NCBI GenBank assembly: GCA_038373865.1
Contig: JAXGGA010002250.1
Coordinates: forward strand, 1 to 64,000
Length of the DNA stretch: 64,000 nt
Reading direction: 5' to 3'
Source: Uloborus plumipes
Taxonomy: Eukaryota > Arthropoda > Arachnida > Araneae > Uloboridae
Shown here: one piece after another, positions 55,797-64,000 of the stretch
Numbering within the stretch: the stretch's first letter is position 1
Layout of the letters: every line of letters starts with the position of its first letter
Notes under the pieces: generated by a model
Seen by the model: the letters and a program-made list of their open reading frames with translations, nothing else
The model's database searches: none
What the model was told of the DNA's origin: nothing
Position numbers and translations under genes: made by a program

Positions 55797-57074
55797 TACC
55801 GTAAAATGGGGTGAATCGGAACACTTTTCAGCTTTAATTGTGAAAAAAATAGTTAAAAGATTTTTTTTAATTTGATTTTTAGGGTGAAAACTTCGGTCTT
55901 GCTTTGCTTTTGATAATCCAAGCAAATACAAAACATTCCGAACAGTTGTTATTTATATATATAGGAATTTAGGGGTGTTCCGAATCACCCCGCTGATAGG
56001 GGTCAATCAGAACGCATGTTAAAATTTTTATTTTTTTCAATTTAACCTGTAATAGGTCTCACAAATATGAGTAATATTGATGGGGAAGAATAAGAACAGA
56101 TAGTTATTGTCAAATAAAAATTATTTTTTGTAACAGTAGACGTTTATGATTTGTCAAAATTTAAAATGATTTTGAACTTATGAAAAATTAAAATTAATTT
56201 TAAGAAATGCTTTTGAATTGAAATACAAAGCTGTAACATAAATTGAAGTCAATCATATCGTCCACAAATATGTACTTGTCCATAAAACTAGCAGTTGTGG
56301 CTTGGCTAACATCTTCTGGGTTGAACGCTGTCTTTTCTTTAGTTTCTTGAAATCTCTGAGTTTTGAGGATTGTCCTGTAAGATTTTCCCACTTATTCATA
56401 ACTGCCTGTGTGCTGGACTTTTGCTACATAAAGTCTGTATGACTTTCTCGCCTCTGTATTTTTGGTAAAAAGAAATCTCCTGGAACAGAAATCTTTTTAA
56501 ATCTGCAACTTTCTATCATTCTAAGATCTAGTTGCTCACGAGAAGAGCTAAACAGTAATAAATCCTTGTTCTTGTCTTGACTAGGAGAATTGGGGTTAGA
56601 AGCTTGATTTTCAAAAGTTTCCTTTAAATACGTTTGAATTGGAACAACAGAACCAAGTGTTCCGATACACTCCACAATTTTTTTTCTTATGGCATTTTTC
56701 AGAATTCTTCATTTTATGACACAATTTTTAAAAATGTAAATTCTAATACGGTATTCTGTTGTTCCGATACATGCATAATTGAAACATACCACTCTTAGGT
56801 TTAAAATATAAGAAGGTTTGTACTTCCTTGTGAAGTTTTGCAGTCTATGAAAACGTGATGTTTACTAGTATTCCACGTGCAACCCTCTTTATAAGCCAGT
56901 AGCATTGCCAGACTGACAAAAGTAATTTTTTCCTACTTCCTATGATCTTATCTTTCTAAAAAAATAATGGCGAAAAATACCCAATAGTATATTTATGAAG
57001 AATTTCTTTGTACGGTCGGGAAGTTTTGTTCCGATTGACCCCGCTGTTTCTATTATTCACCCCATTTTATGGTA
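55797..57074 (-). mobile_element. 1.28 kb TIR element (TACCGTAAAATGGGGTGAAT ends)
   Basis: TACCGTAAAATGGGGTGAAT at the left faces ATTCACCCCATTTTATGGTA at the right. Subterminal 'gttccgaatcaccccgctga' (55976) and 'gttccgattgaccccgctg' (57029) are further related inverted words. Minus-strand coding remnants lie inside. No clear TSD. Confidence 0.62.
56200..56675 (-). pseudogene. coding remnant inside the 1.28 kb TIR element
   Basis: Two minus-strand frames follow each other: 56675-56424 (begins MECIGTLGSVVPIQTYLKE) and 56391-56200 (begins MGKSYRTILKTQRFQETKE). They are separated by a stop. Ser-, Lys- and Glu-rich text looks coding but shows no motif I can name. Possibly the C-terminal part of the element's own protein. 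Confidence 0.35.
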
Positions 57075-59874
57075 AGTTAATATTTTTTAAGTCTTAAAAT
57101 GTGAATAGAAACAATTGTATATTTGAATTTCTTCAACAATACTTTTGAAATATTTTTTACATAACTAATGAAAATTGCGATAAATTTGTACATCAGTAAG
57201 GAGTAAAGCTTATTAGAAGAAGTTAAGTGAGATTATAAGAGAAAAAGAGATTTTATGTGGGACACATACAAGAAATTGTCTCCTTTTCACTCCCGCCACC
57301 ACCCCTCTTTTTTTCTCTCTGCCTTATAATTTAATTTAAGTTTAGTCATTTTTTTTTCATGACCATGACAAATACATGAATTTTCAATACTGAAATAAAA
57401 TCCTACTATATTGAATGTTTGGTGGTTTGAAAGGACCACTAAAATAAAAACAAAACTAACAGCATTAAAAAATCAACACTCAACCATAAAAGCTTCACTT
57501 TGATCATCCCTACAACATCGTACTAAAAAAATTAAATTACAGAAACGATGGTAAATATCCTCTGATTCCCTGAAACGAATAAAAAAAGCCACCCAAAATC
57601 TTTAAGGACACTTTCTCCTTTCTCACATTCACTAACTTGTCACGTAACATGTTCTTCCACTAAGCTCTGTCATTGTGTGTACTCTAGTCAGAATTTCTCC
57701 ACGCTTAAAATAATTACCGATTGCAATGTATTGATTTTTTCATATATTCATTTAGCTAGATTACGGTTTGAGTAAAACAAGGGAAAAGTTACCGATGCAA
57801 TAAATTTATCGGTACAAAGGTATGGTAACTCAAACATTTGCCACAATGTTTCGTTAAAGTTGCCCGTAAATCATTTCTTTTGGGATATCACACCTCATTT
57901 TTTCTTTTCAATAAATTTTAAGATTTTTTTTTAAATTGGTGTATTTAGATTATTATTTTGCTGTATTTACACGAAGTTGCATAATAACTGTTTATTGGAC
58001 GATAATATTTGTTTTTGAATTTTAAAGAAACTCTTTCGAAAACTGCGTAGCAAAAAGAAATGATAGTAACAATAGGGTCTGAAATACGTCAACTAAATCA
58101 AACAAATCAAGATTTATTGATTCATTTAAGTGTTAAACATTACGCCAAAATAAGAGATTACGCAATTAAATCAAAAAAGCTTCCATTAAAATGTTAAACC
58201 TTAATAATCCTCCAACTGCGTTTAAAAAAAACCTTAAAGCTTCATTAAAATGAAAAATAATTCATCAAATTATTATTATTATTTATTTATTTATTTGTTT
58301 TTGTGTGTTTAGCAGAACCTCTCGAACAGAAATGTTGATTGATCCGAGTGTGCACACGTAGCACACGTAACACAGACTCCCAAAGAGAGGTAAATCAGAG
58401 AGTAAAGAGTAAAAATATAAAAAGCTAAACTAATAAGATAAACAATAAAATGTAAAAATATAAAATGTAAAAACGAAAAAACATTAATGGCAAAATGTGA
58501 AACTATAAAAATGGAAAATCTAAAATAAAAAAATAAAAAACAAACAATAAGCTCAATAAATTTGTAATTCTAAAAGTTTGTCTTTAGCCAAATAACTATC
58601 AAGTCATTAAAAAATATCTGACATGCTTCTAAAGTGCAAGTTAAAATATAACGGACACTTAAACAATACATTTTTATTTCTGCCAAGTCAAAAAGTAAAC
58701 AAGTCGCTAAGTGGCCAAGTGACAATATATACCCCTTTCCAGCTCAGATCATTGGCGATTCTTTGCGACAAATTTAAATATGCAATATTTCGAAAAACAA
58801 TTCCTCAAGGAATAAATACTGCTCCAGTTCTTTGCAACAGCGCACTTTTGCTTGTAGCATTAGGGCTTTTTAACACCCGTTCACAGGATTCCGACACAAA
58901 GGCAGTGCAAGAAGAAAAGCTGCTTTTGACTTAATCTCTTCTTTCCGGCACAAAGCATGTTGATGCAGTGAAACGCTATCTACAGAACTCGAGCTCCCAC
59001 TTCTTATGGTTGCTGTGAGTTCAGCTCTTCTTCCTTTGATGCTATTAAATTTAGAAATAAATCTTTCCCTCAATTTTCCTTTTTTCCTCGTATTTTCAAA
59101 AGGAAAATTGTTCAGTCAAACATGTGATTTGTATTACTCCCCATTTTTGCCGTTTTTCGTAAATTTAAATTTCATTAGTTACACAACGCAAGATGTAAAA
59201 AAGATATTCTAACCTCGTTAAGTGAATTAAAGCAATACATGAACAAAATGAATTATTCTAAGCTATAAAAATCTAATGATAGCGTCTCGGCAGCCAATTT
59301 AATTTTTGAATTTAAAAAAAAAATGAATTTTCTAATTGTTGCTTGGCCGCAACTCGGAAGTTATAATTGTTAACAACGTGAGCCTGTGAACTTTATCTTG
59401 ATTATTTATCTATTTCTGATTGCTGTTAAATTTTGATTAAATCTTATCACATTAAATAGTTTCGGTGTATTGGTGTATCTTCTAAAAAATACACAGTAAA
59501 CCACTGTGATTGGGGAGAGCAGAGCGCAGGGAGGGGAGGTCAAGCCTCCAAGTGCATAAATATTTGTGTTACATCTGGGTAACACATTTTCTTGTAAATT
59601 TTGGGCGGTTGTCTGCTCCGTATCTTAAAACTATCTTAAAACTATTGAAGTGGTGACATCTTAGTAGAAAAGCTTATATTAAAAAGGTTTATTAACACTA
59701 TTTACATTTTGATAGGAAAAACTCTTACAAGAAGTGGCCAAAAAATTTGCAATCTACTTCATATTTAAATTTTAAATCTCATTCTCTTTTTTACATTATT
59801 GCCAAACCCAATTTTTATCTCCATGAGGTGGAAAGGATGATCATGTCTTATTTTCAAGGCTCATCTTCATCAAT
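57075..59874. other. intergenic or intronic DNA
   Basis: No supported gene. An open frame of 103 codons at 58623-58934 has no recognised motif; 58400-58560 is A-rich with 'tgtaaaaatataaaa' words. Confidence 0.35.
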
Positions 59875-59879
59875 TTGGA

Positions 59880-59882
59880 TGA

Positions 59883-59925
<43 letters not shown>

Positions 59926-59935
59926 CACACAAACA
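59880..59935. repeat. (AT)n microsatellite
   Basis: About 20 AT units followed by 'acatacacacaaacata'. Confidence 0.9.
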
Positions 59936-60440
59936 TAAATATTGCTCTATGTATCGTACTTTAGGTACGATAAAAGGTGTTTTAAGTTGATTCTTGTATT
60001 CATAAACAACATTCTTTTCTAAATCTTCACTACATCTCGAAAAATAAAAGTAGACCGTTAGCTGTGACGTCCCGATGACGCGAATGACATTGCTCTCCAA
60101 AGTGAAGTGGAGACATTTTTTTTTTCTCTCTCTCTCCTCTGACTCTCCCAGATTTATTGCCTTCGATTATCGAACGCTTCGAGGGGTTGTCCCACATTCC
60201 ATTCTGATAGCCCGGAGAAGAAAACTCAGCCCCCCTCCCACCCCCACCCTCTCCCCCTTACCCGCTCTTTGCAAAAAGATAAATAAAACCGAATGACGTG
60301 GTGTTCTGCCGCGCGAGATAGCCGAATGGTTGCGGTGGATGGTTCCATGGATCTCCTGTTCTGTCACGTGATCTCGGTATGCATTCGATACTCTTCAGTT
60401 TAACTGACAACCGTTAACGTGCTTTCTTATTTTCGTGAAT
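59936..60440. other. unassigned, partly GC-richer DNA
   Basis: 60060-60380 is GC-richer ('gtgacgtcccgatgacgcga', 'gccgcgcgagatagccgaat') with pyrimidine runs. 'gagatagccgaatggttgcg' resembles a tRNA A box, but no B box follows. Unassigned. Confidence 0.3.
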
Positions 60441-60894
60441 ATCTATATATATATAAATGGATGCATGCTTGTATGTTTGCTCCTTATACGAATACACAGT
60501 TTTCGTTGGAGTTTCATCAAACTTGGCACAGATGTTCCTTGATGCACTAGAATTCACATAGGCGGGGTTTTGAAATTTTAAAAAATCCGAAAAGCTCAAA
60601 ATTCAAATTTTTGTCTCAAAATGGCCATTTTCCTTCAATTTTGGATTGATAGAGTAATATGGATAAGCCTTAAAGCACACAAATTGAGAAAATTGACACA
60701 TTCAAATATGAGTATTTTCCAACAAAGATTACGATTAACAATGAATAAAATTTAAGGCTCACCTATTTCATTTTAGCATGAAATAAGTTAAAAAATTATA
60801 ATTCATGTTCTAATTACCTTGAAACACTAGCACAAATATTGTATGATGCAGAAAAATTAGAGATTACCCGGGCAACGCCGGATAACAAGCTAGT
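60441..60894 (-). mobile_element. ACTAGC-headed repeat, inverted short copy
   Basis: On the minus strand it starts ACTAGCTTGTTATCCGGCGT, continues 'tgcccgggtaatctc' and ends 'tttatatatatatagat'. Same head and tail design as 47957-49104, shorter and lacking the microsatellite. Confidence 0.6.
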
Positions 60895-61599
60895 CGCTTA
60901 TAAAAATATTGTTTATTCCTTCTGCAGTATCAAACAGAAACTATTTCATTTAGAAATGCTTTAAATATGTAGTCTATGGCCTGTTGAAATAACAAATTTA
61001 CCCTCTGGCTACTCTTATCCCGTGCTTTTCACATGTATGAGATTTTCATGTATCCTTAAAATTTTGTCTGAGTTTCATGGCATAGATGTCAGTGTGAAGT
61101 ATGTTTTGAGAAATTTAAGTTGATAACTTGTCATATTGAAAGCCGTATGCTTCCTAATCGTATCATCAAAGAATTTCGCTGATAGGGTGTTGTTTGCTGC
61201 TTAAAAACTAAAACTAAAATAGAAACATTTCTTCACAAAATTTGGTAAATAATCATCGCATAGTCACAGCACAGCACAGCGCAATAAATCAAGAGACTCT
61301 TTTGCGATTTGTGTACTCTGATATTATTACTTTTAAAACTTCCAATATACTAATAGAAGAAAAACTCGAAAAAGTTGAAAAAAATAATTTATTTTCTCAA
61401 ATATAGTAGTAGATTTTACAGGCGTGTTACTCAAAATAAGGCCGAAATCATTGCTGTTTTTCCTTTCTCTTTTCCAATGTCTTTTGCATGTATTGATTCA
61501 GTTTTCGACATTTCATCCTGCAAAAATGCTTTATAGTTCAAAATTAAAAACTTAAAATAATAGTTTTCCATATTGCTTTTTTTTCCGCCGGCTATTATT
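60895..61599. other. intergenic or intronic DNA
   Basis: No gene or defined repeat recognised. Confidence 0.35.
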
Positions 61600-63060
61600 T
61601 TGATTTTGCATTGTCAACATTGTATAAGAGCTTTTTTTATTCAAAATGTTGTATTCTTGCAATTAGTGGATCCAATCGCTTTTTCTTCATCATAGTTCAA
61701 AGAACCATTATTACTTAACAGATTATGAGTCCTTTTCGTAGTTCCGTTTTGTCTCATAAGTTAAATTGAATTTCAGAAGCAGTACTTGCTAAGGTCATGT
61801 GTTTTCGAATTCTTTAGATCATTTGACGATAAATGTAATGGATTTGTTTGGGATTTACTGTACTTTGCCAAAGAACTTATCATACCGTTTTTCTTTCAAG
61901 ACTAGGAAACATTAGGGCCTGATGAATCTTCTACTATAAGAAATTTAGTTAGTTTTGGTCCAACTGTGAGTTGCAGCAGCAGACACAAAAGGTATTCCAT
62001 CCGAATCCAAGTTGGAGCTTCTGTAGGTGTCAGATTTCTGTAGGTGTGAGACTTCTACTGTTTTGTCACCAGTTCTTTTAGCTTTTTTTTTTCACTTGTT
62101 TGGGATTTATTGTACTTTGCCAGAGAACTTATCATACCATTTTTTTCAAACTAGGAAACATTAGGGCCTAATGAATCTTCTGCTACAAGAAATTTAGTTA
62201 GTTTTGGTCCAAGGGTTAGTTGCAGCAGCAGACGCAAAAGGTATTCCATCCGAATCCAAGCTGTAACTAGATTTCTGTAGGTTTGAGAATTCTACGGTTT
62301 TGTCACCAGTTCTTCTTATATCTGTGTTTTCACCTGTAGTTTACTATTTTGCACTGTTGGAATTTTAAGACGATCAGGAGCTAATTGACTTTCTTTCTTT
62401 TTTTTTTTTTTTTTTTTGAGCAGAGGTTTATTAACTTGTTCTACAGGAAGAGTTGTCTGTTTGCTTTTCCTTCAAGTGTAGCATTTTTTCGATTAGCTGG
62501 TCCAATTAGTTTTTTTTTATATCATAGTCCGAGGATAAATCACTATTTGCTTCACCGTGAGTTCTTTTTTGTGGAATATTAGTTTTTGTAATATTTTGAA
62601 TTAAATTTTATAAGCAGTTGGCTTGCCCAATAGGCCTGTTTCCTTTTCTTCTTTTTAGTGGGAAGCTGAATGAATCATCAGGGTCTGGTAGCAAAACAAT
62701 CAAATAAAGTCCTTGGATATTTGCTTTGGAATTCTTTAAAAGATTTCTTAAAAGTTAATAGATTTGCGTGAGATTTGCTCTGCTTTGCTAATGAAGCTGT
62801 CTTACTTTTCTCATTTTCAAACTCGGAAACAGGAGAGTCTAAAGAATCTTCAACCACAACAAATCTCGATTATTTTCCCAATGGTTAGTTGCAGCGTTAG
62901 ATGCAAAAGACTATCTAAATCTGAGTTTGAACTTGTTTCTTGTGGACATGAGGAGAGTGCAGTTTTGTCACCAGTTCTTCCTATTGCTTTCTTTTTTTTT
63001 CCACCGACTATAGTTTTTTTGCACTGTCGGAATTTGAAGTAGCTTCAGAGGCAAACTAGA
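61600..63060 (-). pseudogene. three decayed coding-like repeat units
   Basis: Three units (about 61600-62090, 62100-62390 and 62430-63060) are similar in DNA. On the minus strand they translate in pieces to the same peptide series: IPTVQ, RTGDKT, SLDSDGIPFASAAATN, EDSL, SLAK.SKS. Each unit has stops or frame changes at different points. The peptide is Ser/Asp/Lys-rich and unknown to me. It may be duplicated exons of a gene that became pseudogenic, or part of a mobile element. Confidence 0.42.
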
Positions 63061-63278
63061 AAAAAAAAGACAATTCAAATCAAATTAACTTGTTTAGTGA
63101 GGGAATAGTTACTTGTTATTCAAATCAAATTAATAGTAATACTTGTTAAGGAAATAGCAAAAAGAAAAAGAAAACACAGGTATGCATGAATTTTTATAAT
63201 TTGTTCCGTTTGTACTTTTGGAAAAGAGAAGGTTTGATCAAATTTATGTGAAAGACATAGAAAATGTCGAAATTGATA
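63061..63278. other. AT-rich DNA
   Basis: Short stretch without recognised features; it contains a duplicated 'attcaaatcaaattaa' word. Confidence 0.4.
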
Positions 63279-63771
63279 CCGTCAAACCTATATATCTCGA
63301 ATTGCACGGGACAGAAGAAAAATTCGAGATACGGAGGTTTCGAGATACAGCGGTTGTAATAAAATTCACAAAAATAAGCAATTGGAACTAAGTCAAATAC
63401 TTAATAGATTGTTTAGCATTGATATTGTTGAATATCTTACTATACGATGTGCTGAGAGTCCATGTTTTACTAATTGTGATGACTATATCGGTGGCAAGTG
63501 AATGCATACATTTAAATACGAACATGGTCTTTGAATGATTGTGCAAAAGATGATTTTTGTCTCCAAGTTATACCATTGATAAAGGTGGCTGGAGATGAAA
63601 TTCAAAAATGAGAGTCCTCAAAATTCGAGATATGGAGGTTTTCGGGAAAAATCATTCGAGATAAACTTGAGAAAAAACATTCAATTTATGCTGTAAAAGC
63701 AGGGAAATTGAAAAATTTCGATATAGAGAGGTTTTCGAGATAAGTAGGTTGGAGATAAACAGGTTTGACTT
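63279..63771. mobile_element. pogo/Tigger-like MITE (493 bp)
   Basis: CCGTCAAACCTATATATCTC faces GGAGATAAACAGGTTTGACTT, with TA on both sides (63277-63278 and 63772-63773). The CAGTCAAACC-type end with TA duplication fits pogo/Tigger elements. Internal units 'ttcgagatacggaggtttcg' repeat near 63330, 63627 and 63718. No gene. Confidence 0.68.
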
Positions 63772-63773
63772 TA

Positions 63774-64000
63774 TTACTAAATAACATTCCGTTTGTTGAA
63801 ATGTTCCTTTTTTGAGTGATTACTCTTGACATATAAATCTACTTTGAATAGAATTCGGCTAGAAAATACTGAGAAGCATTTTTACGTGAGAGTTTTTAAT
63901 GACAAAGTATATCTAACATAACACTAACATTTTTTGAAGTAATTAACTAACATCTGGAAATGTTTCAAGGGAGGGACGATTGATTTTATTACTTGTCCTT
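63774..64000. other. window end, no recognised feature
   Basis: AT-rich sequence with no coding or repeat signal noticed. Confidence 0.4.

Noticed and set aside
60300..60380. tRNA-like 'gagatagccgaatggttgcg'
   Set aside because: A-box-like only; no B box and no plausible cloverleaf.

Overview
The window looks like AT-rich, gene-poor arthropod DNA. An arachnid, most likely a spider, is my inference from the mix of Tc1-like, hAT-like and TTAA-flanked elements, tRNA-derived SINEs, long non-coding stretches and a typical animal AN1 zinc-finger protein. There are no operons, phage genes or CRISPR arrays. Only two protein-coding units are well supported: the 3' terminal exon of a ZFAND4-like gene (minus strand, 17028-15695) and an intact Tc1-like transposase (minus strand, 14216-13185) in a complete transposon.

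Layout. 1-901 is probably the right end of a hAT-like element. 1.7-12.7 kb is repeats: a mariner remnant with TA target duplication (TSD), two abutting copies of a ~935 bp terminal-inverted-repeat (TIR) element, a 1.27 kb TA-flanked element inside an older repeat whose uninterrupted copy lies at 35.2 kb, a near-perfect 560 bp hairpin, a PIF1-helicase fragment and a TTAA-flanked MITE. 12.7-14.5 kb has a Harbinger-like MITE and the intact Tc1-like transposon. 15.6-17.03 kb is the ZFAND4-like exon; sequence to its right is presumably its intron.

23.65-30.75 kb is a nested stack readable from target duplications. A Tc1-like element (its transposase split) was hit by a 144 bp TTA-type MITE and by a 5.36 kb hAT-like element with an exact 8 bp TSD. 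The hAT-like element carries a decayed protein-coding region, an ACTAGC-headed repeat and two ACTTCC-type repeats.

31-44 kb is intergenic or intronic sequence with SINEs, TACAGT-rich repeats, a second TTAA MITE subfamily, a tRNA-like sequence and foldback elements. 44.5-45.45 kb is a ~226 bp tandem repeat followed by a CpG-rich block that resembles a promoter, with candidate first exons on both strands. 46-51.9 kb holds two more TTAA MITEs (one nested), SINEs and a ~146 bp tandem array. 54.0-54.3 kb is a second promoter-like CpG-rich block. 55.8-57.1 kb is another TIR element with coding remnants. 61.6-63.06 kb has three decayed coding-like repeats on the minus strand. 63.28-63.77 kb is a pogo/Tigger-like MITE.

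The genes do not form a pathway. The main information is the order of transposon insertions, the ZFAND4-like gene end, and two likely promoter blocks whose transcripts need RNA data. Family names for mobile elements rest on TSD length, termini and recognisable protein motifs, not on database searches.
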